Shown here: in pieces, positions 9,079 to 17,804 of the stretch
How the letters are laid out: every line of letters starts with the position of its first letter
Position numbering within the stretch: position 1 is the stretch's first letter
Source of the DNA: Candidatus Gorgonimonas eunicellae
GTDB lineage: Bacteria; Pseudomonadota; Gammaproteobacteria; Pseudomonadales; Endozoicomonadaceae
Length of the DNA: 44,216 bases
Direction of reading: 5' to 3'
Assembly: GCA_929200395.1 (NCBI GenBank)
Contig: CAKMZJ010000008.1
Coordinates: forward strand, 1 to 44,216
The notes under the pieces: generated by a model
Database searches by the model: none
What the model was told of the DNA's origin: nothing
Seen by the model: the letters and a program-made list of their open reading frames with translations, nothing else
Made by a program: the position numbers and the translations under genes

Positions 9079-10299
9079 CTAAAATTGTATATTTGTCTTC
9101 TCCTTTAATGAATCTTCAAAACAAATATCTTTTAGCAGACTCTTAACATGATCAGCACTAATAATTATATCTGTTATAAAAGGATGTTGTAGAGCATCAT
9201 CTACTGTTAACCTTAAATCGGGATTAGGATGCATGCACGCATTGATAAACTTAACTACTTCTGACTTATAGCCTTCATGATAGCATCCTACTAATTTACT
9301 CGTATCATGATAGCTATGGCTATCAAAGTTATCATTTAATCCAACTATATATTCATGAGATAAAGCTTTTATAGCTGTATTATACTGCCCGTCGGTATTT
9401 AACTTAACGTATTCTCTAAATGCCGCCCGCATACGTAACAGCATGATAACTCTATCTTTTGATGTTAAATCTTCTGTTTTTGTTCCTGCAAGAAATGTAT
9501 TTGAAGTTTCAGGACTTATTGACGAAAAATATATGTGGTATAGTAACTGTCCTATACTGTAGCTATCTGTTATTTCGCTAATTTTTGCTTTACCATTAGA
9601 TGTAAAAAATTCTGGCGAGGCATATTCCTCTTTTCCTGGTGATAAAACTTCTCCGCATTCATGAGACATATTAAAATCTATAATTATAGGTATTATACTA
9701 TGTTTATCTAAAATAATATTAGAAGGTTTTAAATCCTGATGCGCAAAATTATATTTATGTATATGCTGGACACCTAAAAGAATATGATAAAAAAGATATT
9801 GTACACATCCCCAAAATTCAGAATGAGATAATAAATTATTAATATATTTTTTACTAAGAGATTTAGTTAAACAGTTTAAATTTAATCCATCTATATAAGA
9901 TAGAACTAAACCATAATTTTCATGTACATTAGCAGATCCAAAAAATTTAACTATGCTAGGGTGAGGATCTACCTTTTGAAAAAAGAATAATTCATAAGAT
10001 AAATCTTTATTTGAAAAAAATTTCTTAAAAGCATATTTTTTTTTAGTTTTATCATCAATAACTAAATAAACTTCAGCAGAACTACCACTACTTATAGTTT
10101 TAACTTTACTAAATGTAAAACTATTATTCATTATTTGCTGATTGGTATCTACGTAGTTACTTATTTCATTTGCAATATGTATTTCAAACTGTTTCTTTCC
10201 CAGTATATTGTCTTTTTTATCTTTAATAAGTGCCGTATGATCTTTACTATTAATTGATATATCGATGGTTGTAGTTAACATATAGCCATTATAATTCAT
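9079..10299 (-). CDS. Eukaryote-like Ser/Thr protein kinase (DFN variant)
   Basis: This 406-residue protein has a kinase fold from about residue 60. It shows a glycine-loop equivalent ISSGSSAEVYL (69-79), the ATP lysine K92 in YAFKKF, and catalytic-loop residues D189 and N194 in AHQDLKPSN. The metal-binding motif is D208-F-N, so DFG has become DFN. ASPE (227-230) replaces APE, and the helix F Asp is in ITDSYSIGQLL. The C-terminal MHPNPDLRLTVDDALQHPF is a classic helix I and kinase end. All core catalytic residues remain, so activity is plausible. No membrane segment or PASTA repeat is present, which fits a cytosolic or injected enzyme better than a PknB-type receptor. The N-terminal 56 residues match nothing recognisable. 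It converges with the kinase pseudogene. Confidence 0.87.
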   Translation of the reverse strand: MNYNGYMLTTTIDISINSKDHTALIKDKKDNILGKKQFEIHIANEISNYVDTNQQIMNNSFTFSKVKTISSGSSAEVYLVIDDKTKKKYAFKKFFSNKDLSYELFFFQKVDPHPSIVKFFGSANVHENYGLVLSYIDGLNLNCLTKSLSKKYINNLLSHSEFWGCVQYLFYHILLGVQHIHKYNFAHQDLKPSNIILDKHSIIPIIIDFNMSHECGEVLSPGKEEYASPEFFTSNGKAKISEITDSYSIGQLLYHIYFSSISPETSNTFLAGTKTEDLTSKDRVIMLLRMRAAFREYVKLNTDGQYNTAIKALSHEYIVGLNDNFDSHSYHDTSKLVGCYHEGYKSEVVKFINACMHPNPDLRLTVDDALQHPFITDIIISADHVKSLLKDICFEDSLKEKTNIQF

Positions 10300-10309
10300 T
10301 ATTTACATT

Positions 10310-10382
10310 TATGCAAGTGGTAATTGAAGATGCAGGTTTTCCAACTGACACGTATATATATACCTTCCACCTGAATGTATAT
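10310..10382. repeat. Dispersed repeat, two-ended copy plus extra palindrome
   Basis: A TATGCAAGTGGTAATTGAAG arm is followed by the inverted end CTGACACGTATA. Next comes a second short inverted-repeat motif, TATACCTTCCACCTGAA, related to the perfect palindrome at 44042-44067. It fills the spacer between the kinase and dps. Confidence 0.6.
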
Positions 10383-10391
10383 CAACTTTTA

Positions 10392-10841
10392 CTAACTATC
10401 TTCTATCAAACTAGTTAGCATCCAGTGATTTTTACGGTGTACCGCTAGTCTTGCTGTCATAGCATCTACAGTAGCATCATCTTTTACTGATTCAGCTTCT
10501 TCTAAACAATGCTTGATATTATCACTAATAATCTGTTGGTCTTTTGCTAGATCTGCTATCATTTTGATGGATTTTAAGCTAGAATCACCTTCAGATAATG
10601 AAGTTAATTGAGTATATTCTTTCCATGTTGCTGTTGTCTTGCTACCTAAACTTCCTATAATTTCTGCTATTTCGTCTACTGCAGTAAATAACTCTAAGTA
10701 TTGTTCTTCAAATAGATCATGCAAAGATTTAAAATTAATTCCACGAACATTCCAATGATAATTTTGCGTTTTTAATAACAAAACTTGAGTATCCGCAAGA
10801 ACTGTTATTAATAAATTAATTAATTTTACATTTGAATTCAT
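10392..10841 (-). CDS. dps: Dps-family ferritin-like protein
   Basis: Dps proteins form dodecameric shells that oxidise Fe(II) with peroxide and store iron, protecting DNA. The intersubunit ferroxidase residues are all present with canonical spacing: H29 (NYHWNVRG), H41, E45, D56 and E60. E45 is an acidic residue where E. coli has Asp. At 149 residues it is shorter than E. coli Dps (167). It lacks the lysine-rich N-terminal tail, so DNA binding by that tail is unlikely. A GAGGG ribosome site is placed 9 nt before the ATG. It is transcribed alone on the minus strand next to host-interaction-like genes, consistent with defence against oxidative stress in a host cell. No OxyR site was recognised. 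Confidence 0.92.
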   Translation of the reverse strand: MNSNVKLINLLITVLADTQVLLLKTQNYHWNVRGINFKSLHDLFEEQYLELFTAVDEIAEIIGSLGSKTTATWKEYTQLTSLSEGDSSLKSIKMIADLAKDQQIISDNIKHCLEEAESVKDDATVDAMTARLAVHRKNHWMLTSLIEDS

Positions 10842-11096
10842 TATAATTACCCTCTATTGTATAATATAGTATTATTATCATCAAATAGCTTTTATTATTT
10901 AATTTTAGCTCCGATGTATAAGAAAAATAAAGCCTTGATATTTGTCAAAAACATGGTATTTTTTATATTATATTTTAAGTTTTATCTAAAAATAATCTTT
11001 TTAGTATTTAGCTGTATATACATGTACTTTTTAAAATGATGCAATAAATAGAAATACTATAAGATTACAACATATTAAACAATAGCTATTTATTAT

Positions 11097-12065
11097 ATGA
11101 AAATGAAATTAATAATAAAAATATTAATACTAAGTGTTATTTGTATACATTACTTGTGTTTTGCTGTTAATGAAAAACAACAAGTAGTTATATCTACAGT
11201 AGGATCTAGCGTTACAGCCGGGATAATAGGTTACTCCCAAGATGAAGTTGATGATTTTATAAATTACGGAGTATTTACCCGTTTTAAAAAACGTCTACGA
11301 TATTTTACTAATTATTTATATACTGAGTCTAGTATAGCAGATAAATTAACAACAAGAACAATAAACTATACAGATAAAATAAAAATTATTAATAGTTTTA
11401 ATGCTTTTAATGAAAGTAATAAAACTTATTTTTATTACATCAAGCTTCCTAATGTTCTTGCCTTGCATTTATATCAACTGATAAATGCTCCATTGTTTTA
11501 TTTGATGCTACAAATAAATCATGCGCTCGGTAATAATGCAAATGTAATACTAGGTATAGATATGTTTTTTTGGATTATATACAGCAAAACAACTGATGAA
11601 TTCACAACTGAAACTCTAGATGTAAGCGAACATAAAAAAATTAAAACCTTAAAAAAACTACTTGATTTCTTAAATAATAATTGTAATTCAAAAATAAATT
11701 TTATTTTAGGAAATATACCTAAAGTATGTTTTAGTGCACATGGAAGTAACTATGCTCCTGAACCTGCTATAATAGATTATGCAAATGATATTTTACAAGA
11801 ATGGGTAATATCTAGAAATAATTCTGATAAAGCTAAAGTTGTATTGATAGATATTACTCAAGTCTATAAAACTGCTAAAACAGATAATAAACCTTTTAAC
11901 TTACATAAAGATATGCCAGCTTATACTAGAAATGATATATTAAGTATAGATGATCTTCATCTTTGTATTAAAGGAATAGATATATTGTTAACTTATATTG
12001 CAAAAAATTTAAAAGATAGCAATATTGAAATTTTTCAAAAATTAGGAGCTTGTATTGATAATTAA
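11097..12065 (+). CDS. Exported SGNH-hydrolase-like protein
   Basis: The 322-residue protein has an N-terminal signal peptide (about residues 1-23, ending CFA). Right after it comes TVGSSVTAG (34-42), resembling SGNH block I with the nucleophile Ser in a G-S-S context instead of G-D-S. ILGIDMFFW (151-159) may be the block III equivalent. D285-DL-H288 near the C-terminus fits the catalytic DxxH of block V. SGNH enzymes are esterases or lipases acting on lipids, acyl groups or sugar acetyls. The oxyanion Gly and Asn blocks are not clear, so activity is uncertain. There is no obvious ribosome site; ATGs at 11097 and 11103 are both possible. It has its own transcription unit between dps (opposite strand) and a kinase-like gene. 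Confidence 0.6.
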   Translation: MKMKLIIKILILSVICIHYLCFAVNEKQQVVISTVGSSVTAGIIGYSQDEVDDFINYGVFTRFKKRLRYFTNYLYTESSIADKLTTRTINYTDKIKIINSFNAFNESNKTYFYYIKLPNVLALHLYQLINAPLFYLMLQINHALGNNANVILGIDMFFWIIYSKTTDEFTTETLDVSEHKKIKTLKKLLDFLNNNCNSKINFILGNIPKVCFSAHGSNYAPEPAIIDYANDILQEWVISRNNSDKAKVVLIDITQVYKTAKTDNKPFNLHKDMPAYTRNDILSIDDLHLCIKGIDILLTYIAKNLKDSNIEIFQKLGACIDN

Positions 12066-12160
12066 TTCTTTATATTGCTACCTGAAGATGAATACATGCC
12101 TTCAAATACTAAGTATACAATATAGAGCTAGCTATAAATAATTTCAACAGTAATAATTAT

Positions 12161-13264
12161 ATGCATCCTACAACTATAAATACAGTACCTAGTACTAGTT
12201 GCTGCTCTTGGAAAAACAACCAAAATACTATATACAAAAAATATATAGCCAAACAAACTATAAATCAGCAACAGCCTTTAATTGATTTTACCGCAGCTAA
12301 AAATCAGTTTATTACTCAAAAAAAAATTGTTAATAGACTCAGGCATAACACAACAGAGATTGATGCATTTGTTGAAAAATCAAAAGCATTAGAAACAAAC
12401 ATAAGCGTTCACAAGGGCTATCTAAAGGATGGCTATTTTGGTAATGTAACAACAGGGGTACTAAGAAACACAACTAATAATTCCATACAAAATATAGCAA
12501 TAAAAACATTAAAAAAATTAAATGAAATACCTGATGACTATCAAATACTTCCAGTAGATATATCTTTTTTTTATGAGGTCAAGTCATTATTAATGCTGAA
12601 GAATCAATCTAATATAGTTCAACTGGTAGCTGCTTTTAAGAATACAGAAGAGGGGTTATATCGTGTTGTCTTAGAGCTTGGAGACATTTCACTTAATGAT
12701 TACAATGATAAATTTGTAGCTAGCAAACCAAATATTTTTTTAACTAATGATAACTTAGCTTATATTCTCAAAGAAGTTTTGCTGGCAATAGTAGCATGTA
12801 TAAAGTATAAAATACATCATCTAGATATTCACTGCGGTAATCTGTTAATATTTTTTCAGCAACAAAAAATCAAGCTATCTGATTTTGGCATGGTAGCAAT
12901 AGATTATAGCAGAAGAAAATCTGCACTTAATATGAAACATCAACTTTTATTTTGTTTATGTGAATGTATTGTAGCAAATAGTAAAAACAACCCTATATTA
13001 AACGAAGTTTTAACGGCTATTAAATTTAAAACAACTCAACAATTACAACAGAATAAACTACTAGCAACTGAAGAAAATATTTGGTATCAACTCCTCACAT
13101 ACTATAAAGATAAAATATTAGAGTACAGAACAAATAATCAATTTTCTGAATACTTTTTATGTTTTGAATATTTCCATGATGTAATCAATATTGCTGATAT
13201 CAACAAAATAATAAACTTAATAGATAATAAATTTAGCTATAAGTTTCTTACAAAGGTTATCTAG
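12161..13264 (+). CDS. Divergent protein kinase-like protein
   Basis: This 367-residue protein has a recognisable kinase core. It shows GYFGNVTTG (91-99) as a short glycine loop, K115 in IAIKTL, a helix C Glu (about E139), the catalytic loop HLDIHCGN (D222, N227) and DFG (241-243). No APE motif or normal activation segment follows DFG. The chain moves directly into MKHQLLFCLCEC helices, so substrate recognition must differ from standard Ser/Thr kinases. The HxDxHxGN form of the catalytic loop is also seen in aminoglycoside-phosphotransferase-like and some Legionella-type atypical kinases. The first 80 residues are Asn/Gln-rich with no domain recognised. The start is uncertain because no Shine-Dalgarno site is visible. 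Confidence 0.75.
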   Translation: MHPTTINTVPSTSCCSWKNNQNTIYKKYIAKQTINQQQPLIDFTAAKNQFITQKKIVNRLRHNTTEIDAFVEKSKALETNISVHKGYLKDGYFGNVTTGVLRNTTNNSIQNIAIKTLKKLNEIPDDYQILPVDISFFYEVKSLLMLKNQSNIVQLVAAFKNTEEGLYRVVLELGDISLNDYNDKFVASKPNIFLTNDNLAYILKEVLLAIVACIKYKIHHLDIHCGNLLIFFQQQKIKLSDFGMVAIDYSRRKSALNMKHQLLFCLCECIVANSKNNPILNEVLTAIKFKTTQQLQQNKLLATEENIWYQLLTYYKDKILEYRTNNQFSEYFLCFEYFHDVINIADINKIINLIDNKFSYKFLTKVI

Positions 13265-13287
13265 CATTTCCAACTGCTACCTGTATA
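13263..13287 (-). repeat. Dispersed repeat, solo arm fragment
   Basis: On the minus strand this reads CTATACAGGTAGCAGTTGGAAATGCTA, matching the arm variant of the copy at 44008-44042 (which has CAGCTGGAAATGC). It overlaps the last codon of the upstream kinase-like gene. Confidence 0.55.
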
Positions 13288-13442
13288 GATAAACAAATCT
13301 ATATAATTAAAATATATTTAAAGGATTTTGATAATTATATGATATCACCGCAAATATTATTATTTTATCAAGACTGTATTTTATATTCCGATAAAAATCA
13401 GGACTAAAATATTAGATAAACTACTAATTGAAATGGAATATT

Positions 13443-14375
13443 ATGATTAAATTTAATATTAGTAACATTATAACAAGAGCAGAAACTATAGGTAAAAATT
13501 GTTCTTCTAATAATAAAAAAAAAACAGCAGTTAAAAAAATTGAAACAACAAAAAAAATATTTACATCAAATCAAGATGATAAACAAAATAAAATTATCAA
13601 AAAAAGGCCAATTTCTAAGGTTGACTCTATAAAAACTAATCTTATATCACAAACTAAAAAAACAACTATAGATAAAATCGAGTTAAAAAATAGGATATCT
13701 CAAGTTAAACAACTTAATGATTTTTATACCACAAATTTTGATTATTTAAGTATAGATATGCAAGATCAACTTAAAAAAACACAAAATCTAGCAAATCAAC
13801 TTGAAAACCCTATTAAATCGCAACAAAATAATTCAGTAAAAAAATACGATACAATTGAAACTACTGATACAGCCTTAGAGACTACTAAAGAACAAGAAAA
13901 TACCTTTAATAAAGCGTTTAATCTGTTAATGAAGTATAATAATACTCAAATGAAAATTTTAAAACCTTACATGAATAAGAGGTATGCTATATTACAAGAT
14001 ATAGATAAAACAATAGCTAAACAGACAAAAAACAAATCTCCAACTGCAAATACTGGAAAGCTAATAACAGAGAGAAATTTATTAAGAAAACAATATAGTT
14101 CTTACAAAAAAACAGTCAATATGTTAAAAAATTCTAATTCTAAAACCTACAAAAAAAGTTTAGATGATGATGTCAAACAACTAGATGCTAAAATTAAAAA
14201 ATTAAATAATATATCAAATAAGAAAGTTTCTAGTTTATATAGTACGCAAACAAATAAAAATAAGTATGTAATGTCTAATATAGATGACTACACGTCTAAA
14301 CGAAATAAATTAAACGATACAATGTTTAAAATGACACATATAGAACTTAAAACATCTGCTGAAAAAGATTCTTAG
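13443..14375 (+). CDS. Lysine-rich coiled-coil protein, unknown function
   Basis: I do not recognise this protein. From the ATG at 13443 (GGA a few nt upstream) it is 310 residues. A TTG at 13428 would add five. It is highly basic and rich in Lys, Asn and Thr, with very few aromatic residues. Residues roughly 80-130 and 150-280 show heptad-like spacing of Leu/Ile typical of coiled coils. The N-terminal 75 residues look disordered and carry many lysine pairs and triplets. There is no signal peptide, membrane segment or catalytic motif. It closes the accessory island and could be a nucleic-acid-binding or effector-type protein, but that is guesswork. Confidence 0.6.
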   Translation: MIKFNISNIITRAETIGKNCSSNNKKKTAVKKIETTKKIFTSNQDDKQNKIIKKRPISKVDSIKTNLISQTKKTTIDKIELKNRISQVKQLNDFYTTNFDYLSIDMQDQLKKTQNLANQLENPIKSQQNNSVKKYDTIETTDTALETTKEQENTFNKAFNLLMKYNNTQMKILKPYMNKRYAILQDIDKTIAKQTKNKSPTANTGKLITERNLLRKQYSSYKKTVNMLKNSNSKTYKKSLDDDVKQLDAKIKKLNNISNKKVSSLYSTQTNKNKYVMSNIDDYTSKRNKLNDTMFKMTHIELKTSAEKDS

Positions 14376-14494
14376 AGTATTGCGTAATATTTTAGCAATA
14401 ATTATTGACTTGAATACATATTACTAGCATTAAATATAGTAGTTTATAAAAATAACGAAAGATATGAGGGTATGCTTAAACTGTAGAAAGGAGA

Positions 14495-14520
14495 TACTAG
14501 CAACTTGATGGTTGCTAGTA
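14495..14520. terminator. Bidirectional hairpin between coiled-coil gene and rpsI
   Basis: TACTAGCAAC (14495-14504) and GTTGCTAGTA (14511-14520) form a perfect 10-bp stem with a 6-nt loop. On the minus strand the stem is followed by TCTCCTTTC, so it probably ends the rplM-rpsI transcript, 31 nt after the rpsI stop codon. Confidence 0.6.
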
Positions 14521-14550
14521 ATATTTAAACACTTAAAGGTGTATATAATA

Positions 14551-14943
14551 TTAACGCTTAGAGAATTGTGGTTTTTTACGTGCTTTTCTAAAACCAACTT
14601 TTTTACGTTCAACTCTACGAGCATCTCTAGTAACATAACTAGCTTTACGTAAATCAGGAGTTAAATTCTCGTCATAGCTAATTAATGCTCTTGTGATTCC
14701 GTGACGCACAGCACCAGCTTGGCCTGAACCACCACCACCAGATACGGTTATTTTAAGGTCAAATTTATTGGTATATTCTAATAAAGCCAATGGTTGCATA
14801 ACAATCATTCTAGCGGTTTCACGGCTAAAATAATCTTCCATTGATCTGCCATTTATTGTAATTTTACCAGTACCTTTACGTAGGAACACTCTTGCTGTAG
14901 ATGATTTTCTACGACCTGTTCCATAATATTGTGTTAATGACAT
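14551..14943 (-). CDS. rpsI: Small-subunit ribosomal protein S9 (uS9)
   Basis: S9 binds the 16S rRNA head, and its C-terminal tail reaches the P-site tRNA. The 130-residue length is exactly typical. Signature blocks are [20 protein letters not shown] at the N-terminus and [19 protein letters not shown] in the middle. The basic tail ends QFSKR, with the conserved terminal Lys-Arg. It follows rplM after only 12 nt in the conserved rplM-rpsI operon. Confidence 0.98.
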   Translation of the reverse strand: MSLTQYYGTGRRKSSTARVFLRKGTGKITINGRSMEDYFSRETARMIVMQPLALLEYTNKFDLKITVSGGGGSGQAGAVRHGITRALISYDENLTPDLRKASYVTRDARRVERKKVGFRKARKKPQFSKR

Positions 14944-14955
14944 ATAAATACCTGA

Positions 14956-15384
14956 TTAAATTTCTAAAACTTTAGGTTGCTGAGCACTATGGGTATGCTC
15001 ACTTCCAGCGAACACTTTTAATTTCTTTAGCATCGAACGACCTAAAATATTTTTAGGTAACATTCCTTTGATAGCAATAGTAATTATATCCGTTGGCTTG
15101 TTATCTAACATCCATTTGAAATTATTAGTTTTAAGACCGCCAATATAACCTGTATGTCGATGATACAGTTTATCGGTGTTTTTTCGACCTGTTACTTTAA
15201 TTTTCTCAGCATTAACAACTACTATATAGTCACCAGTATCTACGTGAGGTGTATACTCAGGCTTATGCTTGCCACGTAAACGCTTAGCTATTTCAGATGC
15301 TAATCTTCCTAAAGTTTTATTAGTGGCATCAACTAGATACCAGTTACGTCTTATTGTTTCAGCTTTTGCAGTAAATGTTTTCAT
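14956..15384 (-). CDS. rplM: Large-subunit ribosomal protein L13 (uL13)
   Basis: L13 is an early assembly protein of the 50S subunit. The 142-residue product is standard. It opens [20 protein letters not shown] and contains [32 protein letters not shown] and [20 protein letters not shown] ribosome site AGGCG lies before the ATG. It leads the rplM-rpsI operon. Its upstream leader is unusually GC-rich for this genome and may be structured (see 15400-15525). Confidence 0.98.
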   Translation of the reverse strand: MKTFTAKAETIRRNWYLVDATNKTLGRLASEIAKRLRGKHKPEYTPHVDTGDYIVVVNAEKIKVTGRKNTDKLYHRHTGYIGGLKTNNFKWMLDNKPTDIITIAIKGMLPKNILGRSMLKKLKVFAGSEHTHSAQQPKVLEI

Positions 15385-15399
15385 ATAATCGCCTATGTA

Positions 15400-15525
15400 A
15401 TGCTGGCATCCAGAATTACGTTATTTCTTAAATACTAAATTCGTCCTTGCAAGGCTAAGCAGTGACTCATTGCAGCAAAATACGTTGGGCTTTAACGTTG
15501 AACGTTGGGAAACGTAGCAAGCATT
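15400..15525 (-). promoter_or_regulatory. GC-rich leader of the rplM-rpsI operon
   Basis: The stretch upstream of rplM is far less AT-rich than other spacers. On the minus strand it contains repeated AACGTT units (CCAACGTTCAACGTT) and a CCTTGCAAGG palindrome. This may be a structured mRNA leader and could mediate r-protein autoregulation, but no known leader class was matched with confidence. Confidence 0.35.
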
Positions 15526-15621
15526 ATACTACATTTTAGATAAAATAAAAGTGTTTTTTTAAAAAATAGTAATAAATATTAAGAATAACAAGACTTATTG
15601 TTATTTTATTAATATTTTAAC

Positions 15622-15638
15622 TAATTGTGTTACAATTA
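15622..15638. promoter_or_regulatory. Inverted repeat upstream of priA, possible operator
   Basis: TAATTGT (15622-15628) and ACAATTA (15632-15638) are a perfect 7-bp inverted repeat with a 3-nt spacer. They lie in the divergent region between rplM and priA, 44 nt before the priA ATG. AT-rich palindromes arise by chance easily here. Confidence 0.3.
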
Positions 15639-15681
15639 TTATTTTCATTAACCTTTTTTAGGTGTATATAACCTTGCAACT

Positions 15682-17721
15682 ATGGATTTTATTAATCAAC
15701 AAGCTACCATTAAATATGTACGCGTAGCCTTAAAAGTACCCCTAGATCGCTTGTTCGAGTATCAGCTTCCTGAAAGTTGGCATTATAGCATAAACCAAGG
15801 TTCATTAGTATTAGTCCCTTTTGGTGAAAGTAATAAGCTAGTAGTTGCAGTGGTAATAGAGGTGATATCACAGCCTAGTTTCGTTGGCGAGTGTAAACAA
15901 GTTGCCGAGTTACTAACAGATCGCCCTAGCATTAGCAACGTTATTATTGATACTGTGCACTGGATAGCTAGTTATTATCAGGCTAAATTTGGTGAATTAT
16001 TGCTAAGTTGTTTACCTAAAGTTATCAGAACTAACAAACCAGCCCCTGCCATTACTGAAAATACAGCTAAATTTCACGAAATAGCCAATTTCTATAAATC
16101 ATCATCATATCCGTTAACTCCCGAGCAACAGCATATAGTTACTGATATTAGTAAGTCTTTAGATATTTTTAAAGTGTTATTGATAGACGGTATTACGGGT
16201 AGCGGTAAAACTGAAGTATACTTACAGGCTATACAATTAGCTATAGCTACTAAAAAACAGGTATTGGTGTTAGTGCCTGAAATTGGCTTAGCACCACAAA
16301 TAGTTGAGCGAATACAAGCTAGATTTAACATAGACATTGCTTGTTGGCATTCAGGGTTATCTGATAAACAAAGATATACAGCTTGGTATAATTGTAATAA
16401 TGAAATTAGTGGTGTAGTGGTAGCTACGCGTTCTGGAGTTTTTACATCTTTACCCAAATTAGGGTTAATTATCGTTGATGAAGAACATGATGTTTCTTAT
16501 AAGCATCAAAATAATCCTCGGTATAACGCTAGAGATATAGCTGTATGGCTAGCAAATAAAAGTAACTGCCCCATTATTTTAGGATCAGCTACGCCATCTT
16601 TAGAAAGCTATTATAATGTTGAGCAACATAAATATTATCTATACCGGTTAACGAAACGCACAAAACAAGCCAGTTTGCCAAGTTGTCAGTTAATAGATAT
16701 TCGTGGTAAATATCTTGAAAATGGCATTGCTAAAGAGACAGCTGATAAAATAACCAACCATTTAGCTAATGGCAATCAGGTAATTATTTTATTAAACAGA
16801 CGCGGCTATGCTAATTCGGCATTATGTCATTGTTGCGGCAAAGTAGTTGAGTGTTTACAGTGTGATGCGGCCATGATTCTTCATAAAAATCCTGCGCATA
16901 TGCGTTGTCATCACTGTGATTTGCAAACAGATATTCCTAATAAATGCTCTTCATGTGGTTCTTGTGATATCCATTTTATAGGCTATGGCACCGAAAAAAT
17001 TGAAACAAACTTACAGCACTTATTTAATAACTATAAAGTTATTAGGGTAGATCGTGATTCAGTAACCAAGAAAAATAATATCAAGCAACTAGCAAAAAAA
17101 TTAGCCGAACCTAAGCCTTGTATCATAGTAGGTACCCAAATGCTGGCAAAAGGGCATCATTGGCCACATATTACTTTAGTAGTTATTTTAAATATTGATT
17201 CAGGTTTGTTTGCAGAAGATTTTCGTGCTTTAGAACGAACTGCACAACTCATAACCCAAGCATCAGGCAGAGCTGGTAGAGATAAAAAACATGGCGAGGT
17301 AGTAGTACAAACTTATCATCCCGATAACAGCATTTTTAATATTTTAAAAAATTGTAGTTACTATGAGTATGCTAAAACCCTGATGCAAAGCCGGCAATAT
17401 AGCTATTTTCCACCTTATGTTAGTATGGCAACAATAAATGTTGAAGCTAAAAAAAATCAAGCTGCTATAGATCTATTAAATGAAATAAAACATATAATTG
17501 TTAATTTTAGTGCAACCAATAAATTAGCAATAGATGTATTCGGACCATTAGAGGCGAATCTATCGAAAAAAGGGGGATTTTATCGCCACTTAATAATATT
17601 AAAAGCTAAAAGAAGCATACTACAAAATTCGCTCTCAAGTATTCGCAGCTATATAAAAAAGAAACATTCAGTATATAGCTTACGCTGTGTTATCGATGTC
17701 GACCCTTATGAGGTTTATTAG
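15682..17721 (+). CDS. priA: Primosomal replication-restart helicase PriA
   Basis: PriA recognises stalled forks and D-loops, unwinds the lagging arm and loads the replisome through PriB/DnaT. The product is 679 residues (E. coli 732). The N-terminal 3'-DNA-binding domain starts VALKVPLDRLFEYQLP. The helicase has Walker A GITGSGKTE near residue 170 and the DEEH box near 264. A zinc-binding insert has four Cys pairs between about 383 and 435 (CHCC, CLQC, CHHC, CSSC). Motifs V-VI contain GTQMLAKGHHWP and TQASGRAGR. The AGGTG at 15660 is 17 nt before the ATG, rather far for a Shine-Dalgarno site, so the exact start is slightly open. It is divergent from rplM. Confidence 0.96.
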   Translation: MDFINQQATIKYVRVALKVPLDRLFEYQLPESWHYSINQGSLVLVPFGESNKLVVAVVIEVISQPSFVGECKQVAELLTDRPSISNVIIDTVHWIASYYQAKFGELLLSCLPKVIRTNKPAPAITENTAKFHEIANFYKSSSYPLTPEQQHIVTDISKSLDIFKVLLIDGITGSGKTEVYLQAIQLAIATKKQVLVLVPEIGLAPQIVERIQARFNIDIACWHSGLSDKQRYTAWYNCNNEISGVVVATRSGVFTSLPKLGLIIVDEEHDVSYKHQNNPRYNARDIAVWLANKSNCPIILGSATPSLESYYNVEQHKYYLYRLTKRTKQASLPSCQLIDIRGKYLENGIAKETADKITNHLANGNQVIILLNRRGYANSALCHCCGKVVECLQCDAAMILHKNPAHMRCHHCDLQTDIPNKCSSCGSCDIHFIGYGTEKIETNLQHLFNNYKVIRVDRDSVTKKNNIKQLAKKLAEPKPCIIVGTQMLAKGHHWPHITLVVILNIDSGLFAEDFRALERTAQLITQASGRAGRDKKHGEVVVQTYHPDNSIFNILKNCSYYEYAKTLMQSRQYSYFPPYVSMATINVEAKKNQAAIDLLNEIKHIIVNFSATNKLAIDVFGPLEANLSKKGGFYRHLIILKAKRSILQNSLSSIRSYIKKKHSVYSLRCVIDVDPYEVY

Positions 17722-17746
17722 CAAAATAGCACGATCTTAACGATTT

Positions 17747-17780
17747 GCCTATCTGTAAAAAGTATTTCTTGACAGATAAG
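17747..17780. terminator. Weak hairpin between convergent priA and symporter genes
   Basis: GCCTATCTGT (17747-17756) pairs with ACAGATAAGC (17772-17781) with one mismatch around a 15-nt loop. The position between two convergent stop codons suits a shared terminator, but there is no strong U-run. Confidence 0.4.
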
Positions 17781-17804
17781 CTCTTTAACTACTAAGCCTC
17801 ATTG

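Noticed and set aside
10857-11039. A 60-codon hydrophobic reading frame between dps and the SGNH-like gene
   Set aside because: Low-complexity Phe/Ile/Tyr-rich product in AT-rich DNA, no ribosome site and no neighbour support; such frames arise by chance here.
9079-13264. A phage-defence system built from kinases plus AAA ATPase
   Set aside because: Genes are on different strands with separate spacers, no nuclease or sensor partner is adjacent, and dps separates them; effector cargo explains the set better.
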